From: Liolophura sinensis
Lineage: Eukaryota; Mollusca; Polyplacophora; Chitonida; Chitonidae
Reading direction: 5' to 3'
NCBI RefSeq assembly: GCF_032854445.1
Contig: NC_088299.1
Span: 19,029,608-19,093,607 of the forward strand
DNA: 64,000 bases
Position 1 is the stretch's first letter, and the number at the start of each line of letters is the position of its first letter. Under the pieces are notes generated by a model. It was not told the DNA's origin, did no database searches, and worked only from the letters and a program-made list of their open reading frames with translations. The position numbers and the translations under genes were made by a program. Below are positions 11,803-22,629 of this stretch, one piece after another.

Positions 11803-11879
11803 AAGTCTGTGCCAAGAAAAACAGAGGACTTTCAGTGGAGCCAAAATCAAGAAGCTATGGAGTTTGAATACTATTACGT
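11803..11879 (+). CDS. PPxY membrane protein, exon A (extracellular N-terminus and start of the membrane segment)
   Basis: The exon follows a pyrimidine-rich acceptor (TTTTTTGTCTGACTTTAATT..AAAG) and ends at TACGT|GTGAGT. The frame is open across all 77 bp. An ATG at 11857 in good context (G at -3, G at +4) would start the protein as MEFEYYYV. Alternatively the frame continues upstream (..KSVPRKTEDFQWSQNQEA..) from an unseen exon. The exon ends with two bases of a codon (GT), and exon B begins with the third (A), giving Val at the junction and a continuous YYYVVIILVV membrane segment. This phase match is the main evidence that 11803, 15906 and 20504 belong to one gene. Starting at 11857, the three exons give 138 residues. 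The YYY before the membrane segment recalls WBP1/WBP1L, but the Cys-rich domain of those proteins is not seen here. Confidence 0.5.
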
Positions 11880-13329
11880 GTGAGTATACTTTTAAGTAAT
11901 GTAGTGTACACATTGTCAGTGATAAAACTTCCATGTGAAATATTTTTGAGTACCGTACAGTTTAAAAAACAAATCAAAATAAATTAATCTTCCAGCCTCT
12001 GTATGGTTACTACTTCATGTTCTACAGCCTATGTGTAATTCTTTGACATTATAATGCTTCCCACCAACTGACAGGCTGTGCACTGTTTTGTTTCACATTT
12101 TTAATTTGCTTACAAACATCAGATTGTACTTGTATGTTTAAAGTGAACATAAAGTCTGCCACTATATACACATAGAAAAAAAGATATAGGACAGTTACCA
12201 CAGAAAAATATGTAAAAAAATTCAGTAAAGTTTTGAAAGCTGAGAAGATGAAGTTCAGTATTGTGAATATAGCACTGACAGACAATTCACTCTGAGTAGC
12301 CATGTTGTAATAGCCTTATGAACTTGGCAAGTCACTAGCATTGAAGGCAACCTTTGATAATTGGCTGTCACGTCAAAAAACCTATTAGCTCTCGATTTCC
12401 AGTGTGGTTTCTTACAGTGGATAGACAGATATCGATGCAGTAAATTGGATTTTGCAGTTTAAGTGTTAAACTGGTGCATTTTGGACCACACATTTTGATG
12501 AGCACAGAACTGAGAAAGGCTGCCCATGTCACATTGCGTACAAGTTGAGCAGGAGACTACAGTAACTTGTCAGGGTGAGATAGCAAGAAAACCGCCTGGG
12601 GAGAGTCGTTGCTTGAAGAAAAATATTATGACTTTGCATCATTTTTCCAGAGCAAAGTCAAATTTATTATGAAAATATTGTCCCAAAATGTGAATGAAAG
12701 AGTCTGTTATCACTGATAAGGTCCTGCTATGATGAGTAAATTGCCTGAAGTCGGTACAGCTAGCTAGGCCAAATGCTTACACACATGCACAACAAGGACC
12801 AGCAGGACCACTGAAACAGGACACTTGTGTCCACGAACATCACTGTGACCTAGCACCAACCTGAAAGAAACATCAGGCCTTTCGAACAAGGAACAGAGCT
12901 GATACTCTTTGCTTGGGTACCAGGTGTTTTTGTTTGTATGTTCTCATTGTCACATTATTTAATACCGATTGTATGGTATAGCTCATATTTTGTGACCTCA
13001 CCTTAGATATTATTTATAACATGGCAAAATCACATCACCAAATGAGTGTCCAGGTACTGACGATTATTTGCTTCTAAATATTTTTAGAATATTTCTTGGA
13101 TACTACTGTGGTAATTAATTCAAATTAAGTGGCAGACTGTATATTCACTTTAAAAAAAATGTATTTGAGTTATATGTTTCTGTTTTGACAGTTATATAGT
13201 TTTGCTTTTTGTCTCATGGTTTAAACATGGTGTCACCACAATATGCTTGCAATAACATTAAAGGCAAAGAAAATACTAACATGATGTATCAGTTACATCA
13301 AAGATCAATGAACACACTGCAAGAAAATA
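11880..13329 (+). other. Intron A-B, non-repetitive part
   Basis: AT-rich intron sequence between the donor at 11880 and the start of the 50-bp array. No exon was recognised. An 84-codon minus-strand frame (12049-12303) is phenylalanine-rich through AT-rich DNA and is not supported. Confidence 0.45.
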
Positions 13330-15890
13330 GTTTAATGTCTCTGTTCACACATTTTCTCCTCTCCTGTCATCTCCTCTCATTCATCAATCCATTTTGACAC
13401 ATTCTTTCCTCTGCTAACATCTTCTCTCATAAATTCATCCATGTTCATACACTCTCTCCTCTCCTGACATGTCCTCTCATTCATCCATCAATCCATGTTC
13501 ACACAGTTTCTGCTCTCCTGACATCTCCTCTCATTTATCCATCCATGTTCACACATTATTTCCTCTCCTGGCATCTCCTCTCATTCATCCATCCATTTCC
13601 ACACATTCTCACCTTTCCTTACATCTCCTCTCATCCATCCATCCATTTTCACACATTCTCTCCTCTCCTGACACCTCCTCTCATTCATCCATCCATTTTA
13701 CACACTCTCTCCTTTCCTTACATCTCCTCTCATCCATCCATCCATTTTCGCACATTCTGTCCTTTCCTTACATCTCCTCTCATCCATCCATGCATTCATT
13801 TTCACACATTGTCTCCTCTCCTGACACCTCCTCTCATTCATCCATCCATTTTACACATTCTCTCCTTTCCTTACATCTCCTCTCATCCATCCATCCATTT
13901 TCGCACATTTTCTCCTCTCCTGACATCTCCTCTCATTCATCCATCCATTTTACACATTTTCTCCTCTCCTGACATCTCCTCTCATTCATTCATTCATTTT
14001 CACACATTCTCTTCTCTGTTGACATATTAAATTTATCCATCCATTTCCACACATTCTCTCCTCTCCTGACACCTCCTCTCATTCATCCATCCATTTTACA
14101 CATTCTCTCCTTTCCTTACATCTCCTCTCATCCATCCATCAATTTTCACACATTTTCTCCTCTCCTGACATCTCCTCTCATCCATCCATCCATCCATTTT
14201 TACACATTCTTTTCACTCCTGACATCTCTTCTCATTTATCAGTCCATATTCACACAATTTCTCCTCTCCTCACCTCTCCTCTCCTCTCATTCATCTATCC
14301 AATTTTACACATTCTCTCCTCTTCTAACATCTCTCATTTATTCATCCATGTTCACACATTCTCTCCTCTGTTGACATCTCCTCTCATTCATCCATCCAAT
14401 TTTACACATTCTCTCCTCTGTTGACATCTCCTCTCCTTCATTCTTCCATTTTCACACATTCTCTCCTCTCCTGACATCTCCTCTCATTCATCCATCCAAT
14501 TTTACACATTCTCTCCTCTGTTGACATCTCCTCTCCTTCATTCTTCCATTTTCACACATTCTCTCCTCTCCTGACATCTCCTATCATCCACCCATCCAAT
14601 TTTACACATTCCCTCTTCTCCTGACATCTCCTCTCCTCTCCTGACCCCTCCTCTCCTCTCCTGACCTCTCCTCTTATCCATCCATCCATTTCCACACATT
14701 CTCTCCTCTCCTGACATCTCCTCACCTTTCCTGACATCTCCTCACCTCTCCTGACACCTCTCTCATTCATCCATCCAATTTTACACAGTCTCTCCTTTCC
14801 TCTGATTCACCCATCCATCCATTTTGAAACATTCTTTCCTCTCCTGACATCTCCTCTCAATTATCCATCCATCTTCACATATTTTCTCCTCTCCTGACAT
14901 CTCCTCTCAACTATTTATCCATTTTCACACATTCTCTCTTTTCCTGACATCTCCTATGATGCATGCATCCATCCATGTTCACACATTCTCTCCTCCCCTG
15001 ACATCTCCTCTCATTTATCTATCCATTTTACAAATTCTCTCCTCTCCTGACATCTCCTCTCATTTATCCATCCATTTTCACACATTCTCTCCTCTACTGA
15101 CATCTCCTCCTATTTATTTATCCATTTTCACACACTCTCTCCTCTCCAAACATCTCCTCTCATACATTCACCCATGTTCACACATTTTCTCCTGTCCTGA
15201 CATCTCCTTTCATTTATTTATCCATTTTCACACACTCTCTCCTCTCCTGTCATCTCCTCTCATTCATCCATCCATTTTCACACATTCTTTCCTCTGCTGA
15301 CATCTCCTCTCATAAATTCATCCATGTTCATACACTCTCTCCTCTCCTGACATCTCCTCTCATACATTCATCCATGTTCACACATTCCCTCCTCTCCTGA
15401 CATCTCCTCTCATACATTCATCCATGTTCACACATTCTCTCCTCTGCTGACATCTTCTCTTTTTCATCCATCCAATTTTACACATACACTCCTCTGCTGA
15501 CATCTCATCTCATACATTCATCCATTTTCACAAACTCTCTCCTCTCCTGACATCTCCTCTCATCCATTCGTGCTTTTTCTCACATTCACACCTCTCCTGA
15601 CATATCTAGTTTATCCTTCCATTTTCACACAGTCACTCCTCTCCTGACATCTCCTCTGATCCATTCATATATTTTCACACATTCTCTTCTCTCCTGTCAT
15701 CTCCTCATCCACCTATCCATTTTCACACACTCTCTCCTCTCCTGACATCATCCATCCATCCAGTTTGACACATTCTCTCCTCTCCTCTGATTCATTGGTA
15801 CATCCATTTTCACACATTCACTCTTCACCTGACATGTTTCATTGGTACATCCATTTTCACACTTTCACTCCTCTCCTGACATGTCTCCTT
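13330..15890. repeat. ~50-bp pyrimidine-rich minisatellite, about 50 units
   Basis: The unit is close to CTCTCCTCTCCTGACATCTC followed by CTCTCATTCATCCATCCATT and TTCACACATT. The plus strand is mostly C and T with very little G. Each unit contains CTCCTGAC, a good match to an animal branch-point consensus, followed by a pyrimidine tract, but AG is rare. The last unit lies directly against exon B and seems to supply its branch point (CTCCTGAC at about 15871-15880, acceptor CAG at 15905). Sub-variants include CCTTTCCTTACATCTCC and CCTCTGTTGACATCTCC. The array fills about two thirds of intron A-B. Confidence 0.96.
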
Positions 15891-15905
15891 TGTTGTTGTT
15901 GACAG

Positions 15906-16059
15906 AGTGATCATACTTGTTGTTTTGAAGCTGTCTTTCTGGTCTTGTGTCTGCTACTTCCGGTCGCAAAAATCCCGCGCAGCCCGTGCAAATCAGCGAC
16001 TTGTCATTGTAGACAGTCACACTCGTCAAGGTGTCACGCCATTCCCTGCGCCTCACAAT
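15906..16059 (+). CDS. PPxY membrane protein, exon B (transmembrane segment and juxtamembrane basic region)
   Basis: Acceptor TTGTTGTTGTTGACAG|A and donor CACAAT|GTAAGT bound a 154-bp exon open in one frame. It encodes most of a single membrane span (VIILVVLKLSFWSCVCYF), then a basic stretch (RSQKSRAARANQR) that should lie on the cytosolic side by the positive-inside rule, then LVIVDSHTRQGVTPFPAPHN. The SCVCYFRSQKSR pattern resembles the junction after the membrane span in WBP1/WBP1L (Cys cluster, basic residues, Gln/Arg-rich). It enters in phase 2 and leaves in phase 0, matching its neighbours. Read-through of the donor meets a TGA within about 11 codons, so use of a downstream repeat donor would give a truncated product without PPxY motifs. 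The exon is walled in by tandem arrays on both sides. Family assignment is tentative; the membrane-exon call is firmer. Confidence 0.6.
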
Positions 16060-16084
16060 GTAAGTGCAGTTTGTATGTGCATCT

Positions 16085-19000
16085 GGATGTGACACCCACA
16101 TTGCTAGCACCTCACAATATACATGTAAGTACATCCAACACAGTCCTGCCCACCACCCACATTGTTTTCACCTCGCAGTATACATGTAAGTACATCAAAC
16201 ACAGTCCTGCCCACCACCCACATTGTTTTCACCTCACAGTATACATGTAAGTACATCCAGCACAATCCTGCCTACCACCCGCATTGTCTTCACCTCACAA
16301 TATACATGTAGGTACATCCAACACAGTCCTGCCCACCACCCACATTGTCTTCACCTCACAATATACATGTGAGTACATCCAACACAGTCCTGCCCACCAC
16401 CCACATTGTCTTCACCTCACAGTATACATGTAAGTACATCCATCACAGATCTGCCCACCACCCACATTGTCTTCACCTCACAATATACATGTGAGTACAT
16501 CCAACACAGTCCTGCCCACCACCCACATTGTCTTCACCTCACAGTATACATGTAAGTACATCCATCACAGATCTGCCCACCACCCACATTGTCTTCACCT
16601 CACAATATACATGTAAGCACATCCAACACAGTCCTGCCCACCACCCACATTGTCTTCACCTCACAGTATACATGTATACATGTAAGTACATCCATCACAG
16701 ATCTGCCCACCACCCACATTGTCTTCACCTCGCATACATCCAACACAGTCCTGCCAACCACCCTCAGTCTTCACCTCACATTATACATGTAAGTACATCC
16801 AACACAGTCCTGCCCACCACCCACATTGTCTTCACCTCACAGTATACATGTGAGTACACCCAACACAGTCCTGCCCACCACCCACAATGCCCTCACCTCA
16901 CAATATACATGTAAGTCCATCCAACACAGTCCTGCCCACCACCCGCATTGTTTTCACCTCACAATATACATGTAAGCACATCCAACACAGTCCTGCCCAC
17001 CACCCACAATGCCCTCACCTCACAATATACATATAAGTACATCGAACACAGTCCTGCCCTCCACCCACATTGTCTTCACATCGCAGTATACATGTAAGCA
17101 CATCCAACACAGTCCTGCCCTCCACCAACATTGTTTTCACCTCGCAGTATACATGTAAGTACATCAAACACAGTCCTGCCCACCACCCGCATTGTTTTCA
17201 CCTCGCAGTATACATGTAAGTACATCCAACACAGTCCTGCCCTCCACCCACATTGTTTTCACCTCGCAGTATACATGTAAGTACATCAAACACAGTCCTG
17301 CCCACCACCCACATTGTTTTCACCTCGCAGTATAGATGTAAGCACATCCAACACAGTCCTGCTCTCCACCCACATTGTTTTCACCTCGCAGTATACATGT
17401 AAGTACATCAAACACAGTCCTGCCCACCATGCGCATTGTTTTCACCTCGCAGTATACATGTCAGTACATCAAACACAGTCCTGCCCACCACCCGCATTGT
17501 TTTCACCTCGCAGTATAGATGTAAGCACATCCAACACAGTCCTGCCCACCACCCACATTGTCTTCACCTCGCAGTATACATGTAAACACATCCAACACAG
17601 TTCTGCCCTCCACTAACATTGTTTTCACCTCGCAGTATACATGTAAGTACATCAAACACAGTCCTGCCTATCACCGACATTGTCTTCACCTCACATTGTA
17701 GCTGTAAGTACATCCAACACAGTCCTGCCCACCAGCCACAAAGTCCTCACCTCATAATATACATGTAAGCACATCCAACACAGATCTGTCCACCACCCAC
17801 ATTGTTTTCACTTCGCAGTATACATGTAAGTACATCCAGCACAATCCTGCCCTCCACCCACATTGTCTTCACCTCGCCATTATACATGTAAGTACATCCA
17901 TCACAGATCTGCCCACCACCCACATTTTCACCTCGCAGTATACATGTAAGTACATCTAACACAATCCTGCCTACCACCTACATTGTCTTTAACTCGCCAT
18001 TATACATGTAAGTACATCCATCACAGATCTGCCCACCACCCACATTTTCACCTCGCAGTATACATGTAAGTACATCCAACACAGTCCTAGCCACCACCCA
18101 CATTATCTTCACCTCGCAGTATACATGTAAGTACATCCAACACAGTCCTGCCCACCACCCACATTGCTAGCACCTCACAATATACATGTAAGTACATCCA
18201 ACACAGTCTTGCCCTCTACCAACATTGTCTTCACCTCACACTATACATGTAAGTACATCGAACACAGATCTGCCCACCACCCACGTTGTTTTCACCTCGC
18301 AGTATACATGTAAGTACATCCAGCACAATCCTGCCCTCCACCCACATTGTCTTCACCTCGCAGTATACATGTAAGTCCATTCAACACAGATCTGCCCACC
18401 ACCCACATTGTCTTCACCTCACCATATACATGTAAGTACATCCAACACAATCCTGCCCACCACCCACAGTCTTCACCTCACAATGTGCATGTAAGTACAT
18501 CCAACACAGTCCTGCCCACCACCCACATTGTTTTCATCTCACAATATACATGTAAGTACATCCAACACAATCCTGCCCACCACCCTCATTGTCTTCACCT
18601 CGCAGTATACATGTAAGCACATCGAACACAATCCTGCCCTCCACCCACATTGTCTTCACCTCGCAGTATACATGTAAGTCCATTCAACACAGATCTGCCC
18701 ACCACCCACATTGTCTTCACCTCACCATATACATGTAAGTACATCCAACACAATCCTGCCCACCACCCACAGTCTTCACCTCACAATGTGCATGTAAGTA
18801 CATCCAACACAGTCCTGCCCACCACCCACATTGTTTTCATCTCACAATATACATGTAAGTACATCCAACACAGTCCTGCCCAGCACCCACATTGTCTTCA
18901 CCTCACATTATACATGTAAGCACATCGAACACAATCCTGCCCACCACCCACATTGCTAGTACCTCACAATATACATGTAAGTATATCCAACACATTCCTG

Positions 19001-20105
19001 CACACCACCCACATTGTCTTCACCTCACAATATACATGTAAGCGCATCCAACACAGTCTTGCCCACCACCCACATTGCTAGCATGTCACAATATACATGT
19101 AAGCATATCCAACACAGTCCTGCCCACCACCCACATTGCTAGCACGTCACAATATACATGTAAGCACATCCAACACAGTCCTGCCCACCACCCACATTGC
19201 TAGCACCTCACAATATACATGTAAGCACATCCAACACAGTCCTGCCCACCACCCACATTGCTAGCACGTCAGAATATACATGTAAGCACATCCAACACAG
19301 TCCTGCCCACCACCCACATTGCTAGCACGTCACAATATACATGTAAGCACATCCAACACAGTCCTGCCCACCACCCACATTACTAGCACCTCACAATATA
19401 CATGTAAGCACATCCAACACAATCCTGCCCACCACCCACATTGCTAGCACCTCACAATATACATGTAAGCACATCCAACACAGTCCTGCCCACCACCCAC
19501 ATTGCTAGCACGTCACAATATACATGTAAGCACATCCAACACAGTCCTGCCCACCACCCACATTGCTAGCACCTCACAATATACATGTAAGCACATCCAG
19601 CACAGTCCTGCCCACCACCCACATTGTCTTCACCTCACAATATACATGTAAGCAAATCCAACACAGTCCTGCCCACCACCCACATTGCTAGCACGTCACA
19701 ATATACATGTAAGCACATCCAACACAGTCCTGCCCACCACCCACATTGCTAGCATGTCACAATATACATGTAAGCACATCCAACACAGTCCTGCCCACCA
19801 CCCACATTGCTAGCACCTCACAATATACATGTAAGCACATCCAACACAGTCCTGCCCACCACCCACATTGCTAGCACCTCACAATATACATGTAAGCAAA
19901 TCCAACACAGTCCTGCCCACCACCCACATTGCTAGCACCTCACAATATACATGTAAGCAAATCCAACACAGTCCTGCCCACCACCCACATTGCTAGCACG
20001 TCACAATATACATGTAAGCACATCCAACACAGTCCTGCCCACCACCCACATTGCTAGCACATCACAATATACATGTAAGCACATCCAACACAGTCCTGCC
20101 CGCAT
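16085..20105. repeat. 61-bp minisatellite carrying splice-donor-like sequence, about 66 units
   Basis: The unit is CACCTCACAATATACATGTA, AGTACATCCAACACAGTCCT, GCCCACCACCCACATTGTCT, T. Its CCTCACAAT..GTAAGT core matches the end of exon B plus its donor (CCTCACAAT|GTAAGT) with ATACAT inserted. Two zones are visible: 16085 to about 18940 has TTTTCACCTCGCAG or TCTTCACCTCACAG before TATACATGTAAGT; 18940-20105 has the more homogeneous GCTAGCACCTCACAATATAC and GTAAGCAC. The block starting CAGTATACATGTAAGTCCAT at 18361 recurs at 18664, a 303-bp (five-unit) higher-order repeat. The array fills about 90 percent of intron B-C. Confidence 0.96.
18361..18960. repeat. Two-copy 303-bp higher-order repeat inside the 61-bp array
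   Basis: Five consecutive 61-bp units, marked by the GTAAGTCCATTCAACACAGA variant and a CAATGTGCATGTAAG variant, are duplicated nearly identically at 18361 and 18664. This points to recent unequal exchange or replication slippage over several units at once. Confidence 0.9.
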
Positions 20106-20335
20106 CTGTCAGGATGTCACAACACATAGTCTGCACTGTCATGATGTCTTTCTAGGATTCGTTGTCTCTCAGTGTTGCTGTAACACATTTACACGTGCGT
20201 TGTGTGCATTGTACCTGTATGTTTACTTGTATTGTGCAGCTAATCAAGAATGGTGAATTCAACAGCTAAGCCAAGGAGTAGACAGTATAAAGAACGTGGA
20301 TGAGTTAGTTTGTAGTAGTGTTTGAGTAAGGTGAC

Positions 20336-20500
20336 AATGTCTGACATTTGATTGCCCTTGTTTGACATTGGAATTGCCCTTGTCTGAGATTTGGATTGCC
20401 TGTGATTTGACATTTGGATTGCCCTTGTCTGAGATTTGGGTTGCCCTTGTTTGACATTTGGATTGCCCTTGTTTGACATTTGGATTGCCCTTGTTTGCTT
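20336..20500. repeat. 22-bp minisatellite forming the acceptor region of exon C
   Basis: About 7 copies of GCCCTTGTTTGACATTTGGA plus TT, with TCTGAGATTTGG and GTGATTTGACATT variants. The final partial copy becomes GCCCTTGTTTGCTTTAG, the 3' splice site of exon C, so the pyrimidine tract of that site is itself the last repeat unit. Confidence 0.92.
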
Positions 20501-20503
20501 TAG

Positions 20504-20743
20504 GACCGATCAGTCATTGTGGACCACGAGGAACCTCCAGCTACATCCACGGGTCCACCGTCTTACACTGAAGTAATGACAGCTAACCCCCAGGGAAGAG
20601 AGGACAAGCCCCCGTCCTACAGCCAGGCAGTGGAGGGGCATCAGGAAGAGGACAGTAGGACGCCCATCCCCCCACATTTCACACCACAACCCCCATCCAC
20701 CAGATCTTCAGTGGAAGTAACCGGCGCACAGGCTAACGCTTAA
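20504..20743 (+). CDS. PPxY membrane protein, last exon (cytosolic tail with two PPSY motifs)
   Basis: After TTTGCTTTAG the frame is open for 79 codons to TAA at 20741. The exon starts in phase 0, as required by exon B, so the joined sequence reads ..PAPHN|DRSVIVDHEEPPATST... The tail is rich in Pro, Ser, Thr and Glu, with two PPxY motifs, GPPSYTEVM and KPPSYSQAV (residues 77-80 and 95-98 counting from ATG 11857). PPxY motifs bind WW domains, including those of NEDD4-type ubiquitin ligases and YAP-like proteins. A short membrane protein with such a tail is typical of adaptors of the WBP1, VOPP1 or PRR7 type. There is no other domain. An ORF that retains this composition between non-coding repeats is good evidence of a real exon. 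The name is left open. Confidence 0.65.
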   Translation, partial: DRSVIVDHEEPPATSTGPPSYTEVMTANPQGREDKPPSYSQAVEGHQEEDSRTPIPPHFTPQPPSTRSSVEVTGAQANA

Positions 20744-21117
20744 ACGCCAAGGGGAGACAACTCCCACATCTCTCTAGATGATTGTTCTGTTCTAGGAGGC
20801 ATTTATACTCTAGCAGTTTTAGAATCGTGCAGTTTTTGTTTATTGATCATGTTGAGTACTCATGTCGCTCTGCATCCGTCATACGCATTGGCCGTTTTGT
20901 ATGTTTTTATAACTGGTGTACATATCATTTACTGTGATCATTATATTTATCTCAAGGGAACTGCAAGTTCATCTACACTTCTCCCTCAGTATGACACACC
21001 ATTCGCAAATGTGTCTTCAGAATTTTCCACCTGATTGTTCTTTCAGTTCTTATACATACTTTCAAAACGTTTGAGTGGGGAAACATTGAAATTTTGATCT
21101 GCTGTCATTAGCCATGA
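20744..21117 (+). other. 3' UTR and downstream flank of the PPxY gene
   Basis: No AATAAA occurs between the stop codon and the SINE at 21118. The first AATAAA motifs downstream are in the SINE tail (about 21379-21390), so the transcript may use a SINE-derived polyadenylation signal. Confidence 0.4.
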
Positions 21118-21392
21118 GGGGGGCCTCCGTAGCTCAGTTGGTTAGCGCCTAGCGCAGTGTGATGACCCAGGAGTCTCACCAATGCGGTCGCTGTGAGTTT
21201 AAATCCAGCTCATTCTGGCTTCCTCTCCGGCCATAAGTGTGAGGGTCTCTCAACAATCTGCAGATGGTTGTGGGTTTCCCCCGGGCTCTGCCTGCTTTCC
21301 ACCCACCATAATGTTGGCCGCGATATGGTATAAGTGAAATATTCTTGAGTACAGCGTAAAACACCAATCAAATAAATAAATAAAGAAATTAG
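21118..21392 (+). mobile_element. SINE family 1, near full-length copy with tRNA-like head
   Basis: The head GGGGGCCTCCGTAGCTCAGT then TGGTTAGCGC contains a perfect A box (TAGCTCAGTTGG, 21130-21141). A degenerate B box, GTTTAAATCC, is at 21197-21206. The body has TTCCTCTCCGGCCATAAGTG, GTGGGTTTCCCCCGGGCTCT and CCACCATAATGTTGGCCG. The 3' end is GTATAAGTGAAATATTCTTG, AGTACAGCGTAAAACACCAA and TCAAATAAATAAATAAAG. I recall this family as common in molluscan genomes. It is not a functional tRNA gene: there is no acceptor-stem partner. Confidence 0.92.
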
Positions 21393-22629
21393 CCATTTGC
21401 AATCAGAGAGCCTGGTTTATTATGACAAGACTGGCAGATTTGTTCCCCAACAGTAGTGTTGTAGTGAGGGAGAAGTGTAGTCAGGTCTTGTCATAAGTGT
21501 CTTGCTCAAGCATGGCTGTTCATGTGATATCTTCTTCTTTGCCATAGTTAGATAAGTATATATTTTTATCCCAAAATATGTGCTCATGTCTTGTTCTTGA
21601 GTGACATTTTTAAATTTATCCCACATCAAACAAAATTGTTGCACGTTTATTGGACAACAATGGTCACAGTCTGGGACGTGTATATTCCCATATCCTGTTG
21701 CCTAAGCCATGTGTGTCTGTCTCTTAACTAGATGGGTTGTGATCACAGTGATGAAGCTGGAGTGATTGTTCTATACTTCAGCCTTCAGAACAGAGTTTGA
21801 TAGGTCTTTCGCAGAATTAATTCATCGCATGGTTACTCAGTGACAGGTTACACAATTATATGGTGTCAGTAATCATGTTGTGCTCGGTTGACAACTTTTT
21901 TTTGATGGTGCTACAAGAATTGTTGTAATTTTTTATTATGTTGATGGAAGGAAACCAATCTCTGGATTGTGTATAGGAGTTCTTCCTATCGCAGACGTGC
22001 TTTCTTCATGGTTATAACATCATAGCTCACACAGTTATCCTGTTCCATGTATATGAATCGCCTGGTTTGTGGATCCTTGGATCAGGTTCAGAACCTAGGT
22101 TTGTGTATTTTTAGCACAGGGTATACATTTTTCATATTTCCTCTGTGAAATCCCATTTATAGGTGAGGTAAGAACTGGATGTCAAAATGATATATTCTGT
22201 GATCAAATTTGGTTTAGTTCTACTATAAATCAAAGATCATTGAAGATATTTGTATGTGAAATTTATACTAAAGAGAAGTTGAAGATTTACTTGTATAGTT
22301 CATTAGTGGTAAATCATTTGGATATCAATTTTTTTTAATTGGAAGAGGAGGGAAATGGCTACAAATTTACACCCTGATAGCATGTCTTGTTTCTCTGTGT
22401 GTTTGTGTTTACCTGTGTTTGTTGATGCTTTCGAACAAGAAAACCTACCCGTAATTATATGGACTGGTAGCTTTTTTTATCAGATGGACAGCTGAAAATT
22501 ATGCATAACTATACTTTTGTTTTGTTTTGTTTTGTTTTACTTTAGAGAGAGGTAAGTGCATCTAAATATTTCAGTGGTAGGCTATATGAACAATAGGGTC
22601 GGTGTTTGGGTAACTTGATGTCACGAAGA
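21393..22629. other. Unique AT-rich DNA, no gene seen
   Basis: No exon or RNA gene supported. A short (TTTTG)n run lies near 22518-22537. Confidence 0.4.

Noticed and set aside
13469-15300. Ser/His/Pro-rich ORFs through the 50-bp array
   Set aside because: C/T-rich repeat without stops. The sequence behaves as intron next to a real acceptor.
13330-20105. CRISPR-like regular arrays
   Set aside because: Units are contiguous tandem copies without unique spacers, in a eukaryotic intron context.
21118-21206. tRNA gene
   Set aside because: A and B boxes are present, but the B box is degenerate, no acceptor-stem partner is seen and the sequence continues into a SINE body with an A-rich tail.
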